Shown: in pieces, positions 16,572 to 25,798 of the stretch
How the letters are laid out: each line of letters opens with the position of its first letter
Position numbering within the stretch: position 1 is the stretch's first letter
Assembly (NCBI GenBank): GCA_025355505.1
Contig: JANXZM010000098.1
Location: forward strand, 1 to 64,000
DNA from: Acidobacteriaceae bacterium
GTDB lineage: Bacteria > Acidobacteriota > Terriglobia > Terriglobales > Acidobacteriaceae
Length of the DNA: 64,000 bases
Reading direction: 5' to 3'
Made by a program: the position numbers and the translations under genes
The notes under the pieces: model-generated
Told to the model about the DNA's origin: nothing
Seen by the model: only the letters and a program-made list of their open reading frames with translations
The model's database searches: none

Positions 16572-17639
16572 TCACTTTCTGAAGTGCGGCAGGACTTCAT
16601 CGCCAAACAGTTTCGCTTGCCCAGTGCGATCGTCGCCCCAGATTTCGAGCATGATGTGAGTGCAACCAGCAGTGCGGTATTCTTCGATCTTCTGAATGCA
16701 CTCGTCAGGCGTGCCCGCGATGGGACAAACTTTGCGCAGCAATTCGTCACTGACGGCAAGCGCTGCGGCTTTGCGTCCGCCCTTTTCCATCGCGTCGGCA
16801 ACCGGCTGCAGCTCTTCAAAAGTAATGCCGGCGGATTCGAGCAACACGTCCGCGGAACCTTTAATGTTCTGCACTTTGTTGGCAAGATACATGGCAGCTT
16901 GCTCGCGCGCGCCTTCTTTTCCCTTTTTCGAATCGCGTCCGATGCTCCCGACGATCACACAGCCAAGGATCAGCTTGGAAGCGTCTTTGCCCGCTTTCGC
17001 CGCGCCCTCTTCCATATTCTTTTTCGAATACCGCACGAACGCGGGAGTGGTGATCGACGCCGTGAGCAATCCATCGCCGAGCGAACCACCCAACTTCTGC
17101 ATCGCGGGTCCAGTTCCGGCAACATACACAGGAGGAACTTTGCGCGATGTGTCCGCGTCCGACTTCAGCGGCGGAACGCTGGCGGCGAACACCTTGCCCC
17201 GATATTCGAATGCGTCACCCTTGAGCACGCCGCGAATGATCTCGATGCTTTCCCGCATCACGGTCGCAGGTCCAACTTTCTCGCCTTCCCCCTCGCCGAT
17301 CTCTTTCATGAAGATCTTCGACGCGCCGAGGCCCAGCAGAAAGCGGTCCCCAGCAAGATCCTGCATGACGCGCGCCTCCATCGCAATCTCGACAGGATGT
17401 CGCGTGTAGGGAGAAATAATTCCCCAGCCAAGATGAATGCGCTTCGTCTGGCTGGCGATGACGGCAAGAATCGCGGTCGAGGAACGCGCCTCGAACGAAT
17501 GCTTGCGCCACCACGGATAGGCTTCCGCAATCCAGAAGGTGTCGAAACCCGCATCCTCGCAGGCCTTGGCCATGGTTGCGGTTTCGTGAACGGGCTCCAT
17601 GCTGAGCTGAAGGACTCCAATGTTGAATGGGATGGTCAT
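16572..17639 (-). CDS. LLM-class F420/flavin-dependent oxidoreductase
   Basis: A 355-residue luciferase-like monooxygenase-fold protein. The N-terminal strand (FNIGVLQLSMEP), AEDAGFDTFWIAEAYPWW-like helix, and LGWGIISPYTRHP and LAGDRFLLGLGAS segments match the F420-dependent methylene-tetrahydromethanopterin-reductase-like group. Members use F420H2 or FMNH2 for hydride transfer or oxygenation. It is the last gene of the long minus-strand array. A complete F420 operon 17 kb away and a flavin reductase in the same array make either cofactor possible; F420 is my preference. Substrate unknown. Confidence 0.85.
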   Translation of the reverse strand: MTIPFNIGVLQLSMEPVHETATMAKACEDAGFDTFWIAEAYPWWRKHSFEARSSTAILAVIASQTKRIHLGWGIISPYTRHPVEIAMEARVMQDLAGDRFLLGLGASKIFMKEIGEGEGEKVGPATVMRESIEIIRGVLKGDAFEYRGKVFAASVPPLKSDADTSRKVPPVYVAGTGPAMQKLGGSLGDGLLTASITTPAFVRYSKKNMEEGAAKAGKDASKLILGCVIVGSIGRDSKKGKEGAREQAAMYLANKVQNIKGSADVLLESAGITFEELQPVADAMEKGGRKAAALAVSDELLRKVCPIAGTPDECIQKIEEYRTAGCTHIMLEIWGDDRTGQAKLFGDEVLPHFRK

Positions 17640-17705
17640 GATGGCAGTGTCTCCGTAGTAGTTCTCAGGTTTTAGTCCTTAGGTCTTACGAAAAACAAAC
17701 TCCAC

Positions 17706-18638
17706 TCATTCCGGGTCGCTCCAGGCGTGCTCCAGGCCTTTCACCAGTCCCCAAACAGCTTTGTTCAACGGCGTGGCGACGCCGGTTTTCTCGCCCCACT
17801 TCACGATTGCGCCGTTCATGAAATCCACTTCGGTCTGGCGCTTGGCGAGTACGTCCTGCAACATCGAGGCGCGGTGCTTGCCCGGAGCATTCGCTCCTTT
17901 TTGCACGAGAGCGCGCGGATCGCCGTGCAGTTCGATGCCGAGCGCCTTGGCAACCGCCTCGCCTTCAGCGATCAGATCGCTGAATAGCTGACCGGTCGGC
18001 GCGAAGCGCGTGGCCGCCCCGTGATGCAGCAGCGTGAGAGCTCCGACAGGATTGGTGGCGGCGTTGAAGATCAGCTTGGTCCACTGCGCGCCGCGCGCGT
18101 CTTTCAGAGGAATGACATTCATGCCAGAACGCGTGATCAATCCCGCCAATTCTTCGACCTTGGACATGGGCGTGTTTGTCGCTTCAAAGGGACCAACCCA
18201 GGTGTCGCCCATGATGTCGAAACCGATGTGGCCGGGAGCAATGGGATGTCCCGCAGGGAACGTGGTGCCACGAATGACGTACTTCACATGCTCGGCGATG
18301 ATCTCTTCGTTGCCGACGCCGTTTTGCACGGAACAGACAGCGCTGTTCTCGTCGAAGGCGCGCGCAACCTGCGCGATGGCGCCGCGCGTGTGAATGGCCT
18401 TGGTGGCGACGATGCCATAGTCGCAGCGCGGAAGTTCCTTCGGATCGCTGGTGGCGTTGAGTTTCGCGGTGAAATCCGCGGCTCCGGAAATGCGCAGCCC
18501 GTTGTTGCGGATGGCTTCAACGTGATCTTTCCAGACGTCGTAGGCCCAGACTTCGGCCTCGCCTTTTTGGGCGAGGTGCGCGGCGAAGAGGCTGCCGACT
18601 GCGCCGCATCCGATGATGCAAATTTTCAACAAAGTCAC
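17706..18638 (-). CDS. 2-dehydropantoate 2-reductase-like oxidoreductase (first copy)
   Basis: A 310-residue ApbA/PanE-family protein: Rossmann loop GCGAVGSLFAAHLA, SVQNGVGNEE, and the C-terminal domain beginning WTKLIFNAATNP. It starts at GTG 18638 or at a TTG a few codons later; GGAG lies close. Members reduce 2-keto acids with NADPH. A second, diverged copy at 22318-23268 lies in the same array, so at least one is probably recruited to a catabolic keto-acid step rather than to pantothenate synthesis. No panB or panC is present. Confidence 0.85.
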   Translation of the reverse strand: MTLLKICIIGCGAVGSLFAAHLAQKGEAEVWAYDVWKDHVEAIRNNGLRISGAADFTAKLNATSDPKELPRCDYGIVATKAIHTRGAIAQVARAFDENSAVCSVQNGVGNEEIIAEHVKYVIRGTTFPAGHPIAPGHIGFDIMGDTWVGPFEATNTPMSKVEELAGLITRSGMNVIPLKDARGAQWTKLIFNAATNPVGALTLLHHGAATRFAPTGQLFSDLIAEGEAVAKALGIELHGDPRALVQKGANAPGKHRASMLQDVLAKRQTEVDFMNGAIVKWGEKTGVATPLNKAVWGLVKGLEHAWSDPE

Positions 18639-18658
18639 ACTCCGAGAGTCAGGCTAAG

Positions 18659-19846
18659 TCAGATTGCAGAAGTATTTCTCACGCTCTTCCGCGTCTCCCC
18701 GCCATTAAAGAATTTCCAAGGCACATCAGCCAGGCACTCGCCTTCGGTCCTGCCGATGCGATACGTATCCTGCGTATAAAGGCAGACTTTGCCGTCCTGA
18801 TCGACGACCTGCGGATGCAGGGAAAAGATCATGTTCTCTTCGAGCGGGACGTCGCTCTTCGCGCCGATCGCCGGATACTCGAGCATCGTCATCCCGATGC
18901 TATGGCCGGAGAGATGGCCGAGAGCAAAGCCATGCTTGGCAAATATTTCGGCAACGGTGCGATGCACAGTGGAGGCGAGTTCGCCGTGACGCATCAGTTT
19001 GCGGGCTGATTCCATGGCGTGCGGATAGGCGTCGGCCATCTTCTGCGTGGTCGGGCTGGGCTTGCCCTGAATCAGTGCGCGGGAAAACTCCACCCAGTAC
19101 CCGCCTGCTCCTGTAACTTCGAGCGAATAAAGAAGAAGATCGTCGCCGGCAACCTTGCGATGGCCGGGAACTTTGAAGTACGCGTTGGCCTCTCCGTGTT
19201 CGCCCGAAAGCAGAATGTTCATCATGCGCGGTCCCGCGCCGCGAGCGAAAAAACGTTCGACCGCAGGCGCCATGATTTCGGCTTCGGTCTTGCCCGGTTT
19301 GTAACCTGCAATCATCGCCCAGAAGCCATCGACGACAATGTCCATGGCGTCGCGGACTTCGACGAGTTCTTCTTCGCTCTTCACGGCGCGCGCCATGTCA
19401 AATTCCCGATCAAAGGGCACGAGTTCAAACGAACCTTGCGCGAGTTCGCGGTAGTCGCGAACGGCCATGACGAAGTTCATCCCAAAGGTGCCGATGCGCT
19501 TCCATTTGCGCTCGACGGCAAGGTCGCGCAGCCACTGGCCGGGAACGTCGGGCCAGACCTGATCTTTCACCCATGGCTTCTTTTTGTCGCCGATCCAGCG
19601 CGCTTCGCGCGGGAAGACGAGCGTGGGTTCGCCTTCGAGTGGAATGACGACGTAAACGTAACGATGAACGATTTCGAATCCGGAGGTGTAGAAAACCGCG
19701 CCCTCGAATCCAGCGTATTGATTGCCGCAGACGATCAGAGCGTCCAGTCCAGCAGCCTGCATGCGGGAGCGGATGTTTTTATAGCGGCGATCAATTTCTT
19801 TCTGGCTTGGCAAAATGACCTCAGTGGCTATTCGCTCACGCCGCAT
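18659..19846 (-). CDS. M24-fold (creatinase/prolidase-like) hydrolase, metal ligands altered
   Basis: 395 residues from ATG 19846, chosen because it only slightly overlaps the upstream M20 gene; an earlier in-frame start would add 50 basic residues. The pita-bread fold is recognisable, with GHSIGM carrying the conserved His. The expected metal ligands are not: the first two Asp positions are Glu (SLEVTGAGGYWVEFSRA), and the Glu of the EPG motif is His (FSLHPQ). Such loss is known for creatinase, which hydrolyses a C-N bond without metal. Likely a C-N hydrolase rather than a peptidase; substrate unknown. Confidence 0.75.
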   Translation of the reverse strand: MRRERIATEVILPSQKEIDRRYKNIRSRMQAAGLDALIVCGNQYAGFEGAVFYTSGFEIVHRYVYVVIPLEGEPTLVFPREARWIGDKKKPWVKDQVWPDVPGQWLRDLAVERKWKRIGTFGMNFVMAVRDYRELAQGSFELVPFDREFDMARAVKSEEELVEVRDAMDIVVDGFWAMIAGYKPGKTEAEIMAPAVERFFARGAGPRMMNILLSGEHGEANAYFKVPGHRKVAGDDLLLYSLEVTGAGGYWVEFSRALIQGKPSPTTQKMADAYPHAMESARKLMRHGELASTVHRTVAEIFAKHGFALGHLSGHSIGMTMLEYPAIGAKSDVPLEENMIFSLHPQVVDQDGKVCLYTQDTYRIGRTEGECLADVPWKFFNGGETRKSVRNTSAI

Positions 19847-21102
19847 AACTCGGCGGCGGTTAGCGCATAAATTTTCGTGATATCCACGAGCGTTTGAATG
19901 CGAACTTTTTCTCCCTCTTTGTCGCGGGGACCGCTGGAGGGACCATAGTTCACGGTCTCGACTCCGTAACGGCTGAGGACGCTGGCGTCGGAACACCAGG
20001 TGACCACTTCCCTCTCCGGCGTTTTGCCGGTGATGCGATTGTGATTGCGATCGATGGCGCGGATCATCTCGTGCTCTTCGCTGATGCGCGCGCCCGGAAC
20101 CGAGACGTAGGTTTCGAATTCCAGACCCCAGTCGGCATGCGCTTTTTCAAGTTCGAAAAAGAGGCTCTGGATGTCGCGCCGCGCGTCGGCCATGGGGATA
20201 ATGGGCGGGACGCGTACGTCGAGAAACAAGTCCGTCTTTTCGGGCGTTCGGCTGGCGCGCCAGGCGTGTCCGCCGCGGATGCCGCCGAGATTTACGATGG
20301 CCTTCTTGCCGCCGTAGCTTGCCTTCTTCTCCCACCCTTCTATCCACTTCAGAATGGGCGGCATGAGTTCGATCATGCGGCGGATGGAATTCATTTCTTC
20401 GCGGCCCTCGCAGAAGGCGGTGTGCACGTAAATTCCCGTACACGAGATGCGCACCCACATGGAGCCGAAATGTTCGAGAACAACATGCATGTCGGTGGGC
20501 TCGCCGAGAATGCACATGTCGGGCAGCACTCCGTGGTTTACAAGGTAGTGCGTACCGTATCCATAGCCGCGGTATTCTTTGCCCTTGAATTCGCCCCACT
20601 GCGTTTTTTCGATTTCGCCGGCGACGGCCGCAATGATGACGTCCCCTTTCAGGCGCACGCCAGCGCGCTGCAGCGCTTTCACGGCGTTCGTATAGCAGAC
20701 CAGCGCGCCCTTCATGTTGTAAATACCGAGGCCGTAGATGAATCCGTCTTTGACAACGGCGTGCGGCTTGTAGCCAAGGCCGGTGAGGAAATCCTCATGG
20801 CCAGTGTTGGAGGTGTCCATGTGGCCGTTGAACATCAGGTTTTTGCCACCGCCCGAACCTTTCCAGCGGCCGACCACGTTGGCACGCGCTTCTTCGACTT
20901 CCTGCCAGGTGACGTCGAGGCCGATCTTCTGCAGCGCGGATTGCATGTACTGCGCCATCTGCAGTTCTTCGCCCGTCGGGCTGGGGATGTTGATCACGTC
21001 GCTAGACATGGAAACGATTTCATCTTCGCGAACTTCGGCGAGGATGCGGTCGACGAGTTTCGGGTCGAGGGCTGGCTTCGAGGATGCGGATGGGTTGGAC
21101 AC
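19828..21102 (-). CDS. M20-family amidohydrolase (ArgE/DapE-like)
   Basis: A 424-residue metal-dependent deacylase/peptidase with GTG start. It has FNGHMDTSNTG (first zinc His and Asp), AVAGEIE (general base Glu region) and ILGEPTD. M20 enzymes hydrolyse amide bonds such as N-acyl amino acids or carbamoyl groups. It overlaps the next M24 gene by 19 bases and follows the other M24 gene by 17 bases, an arrangement that points to successive hydrolytic steps. Substrate not determinable from sequence. Confidence 0.87.
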   Translation of the reverse strand: MSNPSASSKPALDPKLVDRILAEVREDEIVSMSSDVINIPSPTGEELQMAQYMQSALQKIGLDVTWQEVEEARANVVGRWKGSGGGKNLMFNGHMDTSNTGHEDFLTGLGYKPHAVVKDGFIYGLGIYNMKGALVCYTNAVKALQRAGVRLKGDVIIAAVAGEIEKTQWGEFKGKEYRGYGYGTHYLVNHGVLPDMCILGEPTDMHVVLEHFGSMWVRISCTGIYVHTAFCEGREEMNSIRRMIELMPPILKWIEGWEKKASYGGKKAIVNLGGIRGGHAWRASRTPEKTDLFLDVRVPPIIPMADARRDIQSLFFELEKAHADWGLEFETYVSVPGARISEEHEMIRAIDRNHNRITGKTPEREVVTWCSDASVLSRYGVETVNYGPSSGPRDKEGEKVRIQTLVDITKIYALTAAELCGVSE

Positions 21103-21119
21103 TTATAAGTTCTCGGTTC

Positions 21120-22310
21120 TCAGTGATGTTGTTTTGCCAGACGAAAATCGTCAGGGTCGGTGCACATTTTTTCGTTGCCGGTTTCGGTGATTAAAAAATT
21201 GTCTTCTAAGCGCAAACCTCCGCCGCCGGGCCAGTAAATACCGGGCTCAATCGCCAGCACCATTCCCTTTTTTATTGTGCCGGTGCCCGCCTGGTGCGCG
21301 TAGGGCCATTCGTGGGCGCGGGCGCCGACACCGTGGCAGATGGGATGGGAAGGCTGTCCGGGATATCCACCTTCGGCGATGCGGGCGCGAACGAGTTTGT
21401 CGAGTTCGGGAAAGCTGGCGCCTTGGCGCGCGAAAGAAACTGCGCCGTTGAAAACTTCGAGAAGAAGATCGAGCAACTTGTGATACTCAGACTTCAATTC
21501 ACCAGGGCAGGCATTCTTGGTGAGATCGGTCCAATATCCGTCGGCGCAGACCCAGATTTCGAAAAGCGTTGGCTCGTCTTTCTGGATCGGGCGATCGCCG
21601 GTGGCCGTGAACGTGGCAATTCCCTTGCCGGACCACACCAGCGTGAAGGCGCGGGCCATCTCGACTTTGCCCTTGTAGCCAACACCGATTCCATGCACGA
21701 AGCCTTCATACATGGCGCCGACTTCGCTTTCTTTCATGCCGGGACGCATGTGCTCGCGAGTGTAATCCATGGCGAGGGCTGCGAGTTCGTTGGCTAGACG
21801 CATGCGCTCGACTTCCTGATCGGTCTTGATGGAGCGGGCTTCGTTGAGGAGCGGCGTCGTGTCCACAACCTCGCCGCAAAATTTCTTGAACGATTCGAAA
21901 TAGGACATCATGAAGGTGGTCGGTTCACCCACCATGCGGTCGGCAGACTGCGTGCCCATGTTGAGTTCGACGGCAACTTTGTCAGTCAGGCCGCGCTGCT
22001 TCAAAACTTCGTAGGCGCGATCCCAGGCGCGGAACTGCGGCGGGCGCGGGTCGCGCTCATCGTAGCCTTTGAAGTAGAGAATGTCCTTTGTCCACGAGTT
22101 GCGCTCGGCGTCGGCCTGCTGCGGCTCGATGGCAATCAACGTGGGCTCGCCATCGCACGGAAAGATGACGGCGTCATATCCCTTCATGCACCAGTAGTTG
22201 GTGAGATAGAGAACGTTGTCAGGCGCGCGACAGACCAGGGCAGAGAGGCCCTGACCTTTCATTAGCATGCGGACGCGATCGAGTTTTGTTTTGTCAACTG
22301 GCCAAGCCAT
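21120..22310 (-). CDS. M24-family metallohydrolase (Xaa-Pro peptidase-like)
   Basis: A 396-residue protein with creatinase-N-like and M24 catalytic domains. The expected metal-binding order is mostly kept: FEIWVCADGYWTDLTKN (first Asp replaced by Glu, second Asp present), CHGVGARAHE, LAIEPGIY and LRLEDN. It is therefore more likely metal-dependent than its neighbour at 18659-19846. Relatives include prolidase, ectoine hydrolase and creatinase. It follows the KPR-like gene by 7 bases. Probable role: hydrolysis of a C-N or imide-like bond in the pathway. Confidence 0.85.
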   Translation of the reverse strand: MAWPVDKTKLDRVRMLMKGQGLSALVCRAPDNVLYLTNYWCMKGYDAVIFPCDGEPTLIAIEPQQADAERNSWTKDILYFKGYDERDPRPPQFRAWDRAYEVLKQRGLTDKVAVELNMGTQSADRMVGEPTTFMMSYFESFKKFCGEVVDTTPLLNEARSIKTDQEVERMRLANELAALAMDYTREHMRPGMKESEVGAMYEGFVHGIGVGYKGKVEMARAFTLVWSGKGIATFTATGDRPIQKDEPTLFEIWVCADGYWTDLTKNACPGELKSEYHKLLDLLLEVFNGAVSFARQGASFPELDKLVRARIAEGGYPGQPSHPICHGVGARAHEWPYAHQAGTGTIKKGMVLAIEPGIYWPGGGGLRLEDNFLITETGNEKMCTDPDDFRLAKQHH

Positions 22311-22317
22311 AGCAATC

Positions 22318-23268
22318 TCAATGCACGCTTACAGGCTTATTTTCGCCCTGAAAATTCCAGGCTGCCTCTTTGCCCTTGATGAGCCGATAGACGGCGGTGT
22401 GCAGCGGCGCGGGCACTCCTGCGCGCTCGGCTTCACGAGCGATGGCGCCGGAGAGAAAATCGATTTCCGTCGTCAACCTTTGGCGAACATCGTGCAGCAT
22501 GGAGGTCGGGTGATTGGTCATGGCGCCGACCCGGTTCATCTCCCAGGGATCTTCGTGCAGGCGAACGCCGGCGGCCTCCGCCACTCTCTTGCCTTCGTCG
22601 ATCAAGGCGTGCAGCAGATGGCCGAGGTCGGAGAATTTTCCTTCGTCGGAAAAATGCGGCGAGTGCGGCAAGCCGGTCAGCGCAGACACGCTATTCACCG
22701 ACGAATTAAAAATCAGCTTGGACCACTGCGCGGGGCGGGCGTCTTCGAGCGCTTCGGCTTTAAGTCCAGCGGCGACGATAAGCTCAGCGGCTTCTTTGAC
22801 TAGGGAGAAGGGAGTGGCTGTGGGCTCGAAGGGACCCATCCAGGTTGGAGTATCGAGTTCATATTGCACGTGCGTGTCGCTGTGGCGCGTGCCACTCATG
22901 AAAGTGGTGGCGCGGATGACGTAGCCGCGCGTGAGCGTGGCGATGATTTCCTCGCTGCCGACTCCGTTCTGGGCAGAGAGGACGGCTCCTTTATCGAAGC
23001 GGCGGCCCACCAGGCGAAATGATTCTTTGACCTGCGTAGCTTTGGTGGCAACGATGCCGAGATCGCAATCCGGCAAGTCTTTTGCGTTGGTGGTGGCTTT
23101 TATCGGGACAATAAACTTGTGGGTTCCAGAGACGCGCAGGCCGTTGCGGTTGAGTTCGGCAGCATGATCTTCGCGGCGCACAAAGGCCCAGACTTCGGCG
23201 ACACGCGCCAGGTGCGCGGCGTAGAGACTGCCGATCGCACCGCAACCGATGATGCACACTTTCTTCAT
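22318..23268 (-). CDS. 2-dehydropantoate 2-reductase-like oxidoreductase (second copy)
   Basis: A 316-residue ApbA/PanE-family protein: GCGAIGSLYAAHLA Rossmann loop, SAQNGVGSEE, and WSKLIFNSSVNSVSALTG in the C-terminal helical domain. It is clearly homologous to the protein at 17706-18638 but diverged, so the pair is an old duplication. It starts 6 bases after the molybdenum hydroxylase gene. Probably an NAD(P)H-dependent keto/hydroxy-acid oxidoreductase. Confidence 0.85.
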   Translation of the reverse strand: MKKVCIIGCGAIGSLYAAHLARVAEVWAFVRREDHAAELNRNGLRVSGTHKFIVPIKATTNAKDLPDCDLGIVATKATQVKESFRLVGRRFDKGAVLSAQNGVGSEEIIATLTRGYVIRATTFMSGTRHSDTHVQYELDTPTWMGPFEPTATPFSLVKEAAELIVAAGLKAEALEDARPAQWSKLIFNSSVNSVSALTGLPHSPHFSDEGKFSDLGHLLHALIDEGKRVAEAAGVRLHEDPWEMNRVGAMTNHPTSMLHDVRQRLTTEIDFLSGAIAREAERAGVPAPLHTAVYRLIKGKEAAWNFQGENKPVSVH

Positions 23269-23274
23269 TTCGTC

Positions 23275-25767
23275 CTAAGAGCGCTTCTCCAACTTTACTA
23301 ACTGAGCGAGTTGTCCGCCTTCGCGATGCTTGAGCGAGCGGAAAATGCTGTCGGCGTTGTTAAAGGAGTCGTCGATAAAGATACCTTGCGAAAACAACGC
23401 GTCCTGCAGGGCCGCTGAAATCGTGTGCACTGGAGCCGCACCTCCTTCGCCCATGCCTTTCGCACCGCTGTAGCTGTGGGGAGAGGGCGTTGTGGTGTGG
23501 CCGTATTTGATCTTCGGAATATTCATGGAGGTGATGGGGGTGTAATCGCTGAAGGTGCTGGTCAGCATATTGCCGACGGCGTCATAGACACAGGTTTCCA
23601 TCAATGCCGCGCCGATGCCGTGCGCGGTTGCGCCATAGACCTGCCCTTCCACAATTGGCGGATTGATGACCGTGCCGCAATCGTCCACGGCCACGTAGTC
23701 GAGAATCTTCGGGACAAAAGTTTCGCGGTCCACTTCGACGATCGCGATGTGCAATTGCGACGCATAGGTCAGGGTGAGACTTCCGTATTTTGTTTTCGTG
23801 TCGGGAACCTTGAACGGCGCGCGCCATACGTAGCGGCAGTTGAGCGTGACATCGTACAGTTCGGGCGGGAGCACGGCGCTATTCACGTTGACGATGTTTG
23901 CGAGGCCCCAGTAGTTGATGGATTTTCCGCTGCTCTTTGCCTTGATCTCGGGGCCTTGCTGGCCGACTCCGAATTCGAGATCGTCTTCTTTCGTTCCGAG
24001 AATAAAGGCGGCCAGGCGCTTCATTTCGGTTTTGAGTTTCTGCGCGGCGCCGTGAACCGCCGACAAACCAGAAACCGCAAATTGGCTGGCGTACGTTCCC
24101 GACATTCCGGTGTGCACGTTGCGCTCAGTATCGAAGCCCGTACGCACGGTGATCAGATCGGGATGGATGTTGAGTACGTCGGCGACGACTTGTGCCGCGG
24201 TGGTTTCATGTCCCTGACCTTGCGGACACGAACCGACGGCCACGACCACTTCGCCGTAAATATCGAGTTTGCAGTTTGCGCCCTGCGAGTTGCCGGAGAA
24301 AGGCGCGTAAGGGTTAATGATCTGCGACTGGCCGAAGTTATTCGTTCCGGAATCAAGCGTGGTGCCGATGCCAATCCCGAGCATGCGGCCTTCTTTGCGT
24401 GCCTCGGCCTGCTTCTTTTTCCAGTCGTCCCAACCGATCAGATATTTCGCGACTTCGAGCATTTTCGGATAGTTGCCGGAATCGTAGACGCAGCCATTGG
24501 GCGTGGTGTAGGGGAACTCTTCCGGGCGAATATAGTTGCGCAGGCGCATTGTGTCGGGTGCAATGCCGATTTCGTGGGCGCAGATGTCGACGACGCGCTC
24601 CAGGAACCAGAGGTGCTGCATGCGGGAGTATCCGCGATTGGGGCCGACCGGACACTTATTGGTGACCGCCTGCCAGAAATCGATGCGAGCATTCTTGAAA
24701 CGATACACGCCACAGAAAACTTGCGACCAGATCACGCAGCCCAAAGGCTCATAGCGCGGGTAGGCGCCGCAGTCGTCGATGTGGCGCGAGTCGATGGCGG
24801 TGATGACGCCGTTTTTATCGAGGGCTACGCGCGTGTTGCGGAAGGTGCGCTCGTTGCCGTGGGCACTTGAAACCATGTGCTCGGAGCGGGTTTCGACCCA
24901 CTTAATGGGCCGCCCGCCCGCCTTTTTCGAGGCCAGAGCACAGACGGCCATCTGCGGGTAACTTGTGATCTTGATGCCGAAGCTGCCTCCGATATCGAAA
25001 GTCTGAACCCGAATCTTGTCGATATGAATGCCCAGGTGAGCCGCCAGGAATTGAATCGCGAATGCCGGGAACGAGTTATTGCACCAATAGTAGATGCGGT
25101 CGTCTTTGGGATTCCATTCGGCGATCACGACATTGTTTTCGAGCGGCGTCGACGAAAAGCGATGGAAGTGCAAGCGGTCGATGTCGACCACATACGCCGC
25201 TTCCTTGAAGGCGCGTTCAACATCGCCGTATTCCCACACGCCGTTCCAGACTCGGTTCGTGCCGGCTTCTTCGTGGAGGATGCTGCGATCGGTGAGGGCC
25301 TGTTCAACTTCGACGACAGGTTCGAGCGGTTCGTACTCGACCTGAACGAGTTCGGCGGCATCGTCGGCGAGGCTCGAGGATTCGGCGACTACGGCGGCAA
25401 CCGGCTCACCCTGGTAAAGGACTTTGCCCACGGCCATGGGGAAGTCGCGAATCTTCTGCGCTTGGTCCGGACCGATTTGGATGAAAGGCTGCGTTTGCGC
25501 GACAATTTCTTTGCCGGTAATCGCACACACTACGCCGGGCAGCGCCTCGGCAGCGGAGGTGTCGACGCTGACAATACGCGCGTGCGCATAGGGAGAGCGC
25601 ACAAAGCGGAGATAGAGCATCTCGCGAAGCTTGATGTCGTCGGCGAACTTGCCCCGGCCGCGCAATAGACGGTCTTCTTCTTTGCGAGGGAGCGCGGCGC
25701 CGACCCAGGGTCCGCTACCGTGTTTTTTTTCGTCTTCAGCCACGATACTTTGAGCCTCCGCAAACAT
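23275..25767 (-). CDS. Molybdenum hydroxylase large subunit (xanthine dehydrogenase family)
   Basis: An 830-residue molybdopterin-binding subunit with the a/b hammerhead domain (PWVGAALPRKEEDRLLRGRG start) and catalytic Glu774 in KGMGEGGAAP. The active-site loop reads VGPNRGYSRMQHLWFLE, not the AYxCSFR of form-I CO dehydrogenase, so CO oxidation is unlikely despite Cox-like partners. With the FeS, FAD and CoxG-like genes upstream, it forms a complete hydroxylase that inserts water-derived oxygen at an electron-poor carbon of a heterocycle or aldehyde. Electrons leave through FeS and FAD. Probably cytoplasmic: no signal peptide seen. Confidence 0.9.
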   Translation of the reverse strand: MFAEAQSIVAEDEKKHGSGPWVGAALPRKEEDRLLRGRGKFADDIKLREMLYLRFVRSPYAHARIVSVDTSAAEALPGVVCAITGKEIVAQTQPFIQIGPDQAQKIRDFPMAVGKVLYQGEPVAAVVAESSSLADDAAELVQVEYEPLEPVVEVEQALTDRSILHEEAGTNRVWNGVWEYGDVERAFKEAAYVVDIDRLHFHRFSSTPLENNVVIAEWNPKDDRIYYWCNNSFPAFAIQFLAAHLGIHIDKIRVQTFDIGGSFGIKITSYPQMAVCALASKKAGGRPIKWVETRSEHMVSSAHGNERTFRNTRVALDKNGVITAIDSRHIDDCGAYPRYEPLGCVIWSQVFCGVYRFKNARIDFWQAVTNKCPVGPNRGYSRMQHLWFLERVVDICAHEIGIAPDTMRLRNYIRPEEFPYTTPNGCVYDSGNYPKMLEVAKYLIGWDDWKKKQAEARKEGRMLGIGIGTTLDSGTNNFGQSQIINPYAPFSGNSQGANCKLDIYGEVVVAVGSCPQGQGHETTAAQVVADVLNIHPDLITVRTGFDTERNVHTGMSGTYASQFAVSGLSAVHGAAQKLKTEMKRLAAFILGTKEDDLEFGVGQQGPEIKAKSSGKSINYWGLANIVNVNSAVLPPELYDVTLNCRYVWRAPFKVPDTKTKYGSLTLTYASQLHIAIVEVDRETFVPKILDYVAVDDCGTVINPPIVEGQVYGATAHGIGAALMETCVYDAVGNMLTSTFSDYTPITSMNIPKIKYGHTTTPSPHSYSGAKGMGEGGAAPVHTISAALQDALFSQGIFIDDSFNNADSIFRSLKHREGGQLAQLVKLEKRS

Positions 25768-25769
25768 TT

Positions 25770-25789
25770 CGCGGACAAGAGTGTCCGCG
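25770..25789. repeat. R2 palindrome in coxG-xdh spacer
   Basis: CGCGGACAAGAGTGTCCGCG is a perfect hairpin with 8-bp arms, filling most of the 31-base gap between two co-directional genes. It would fold in the mRNA directly before the large-subunit start codon on one side and after the CoxG-like gene... in transcription order it lies downstream of xdh-upstream CoxG coding sequence, so it could tune mRNA stability or relative expression. Confidence 0.8.
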
Positions 25790-25798
25790 CCACACGAG

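Noticed and set aside
17706-18638. True pantothenate gene panE
   Set aside because: Duplicate gene in a catabolic array with no other pantothenate genes; kept as family-level call.
19894-21108. 404-codon plus-strand frame opposite the M20 gene
   Set aside because: Antisense shadow; no family motif.
23425-24870. 481-codon open frame opposite the molybdenum hydroxylase
   Set aside because: Composition is that of antisense GC-rich code; the minus-strand protein has clear family motifs.
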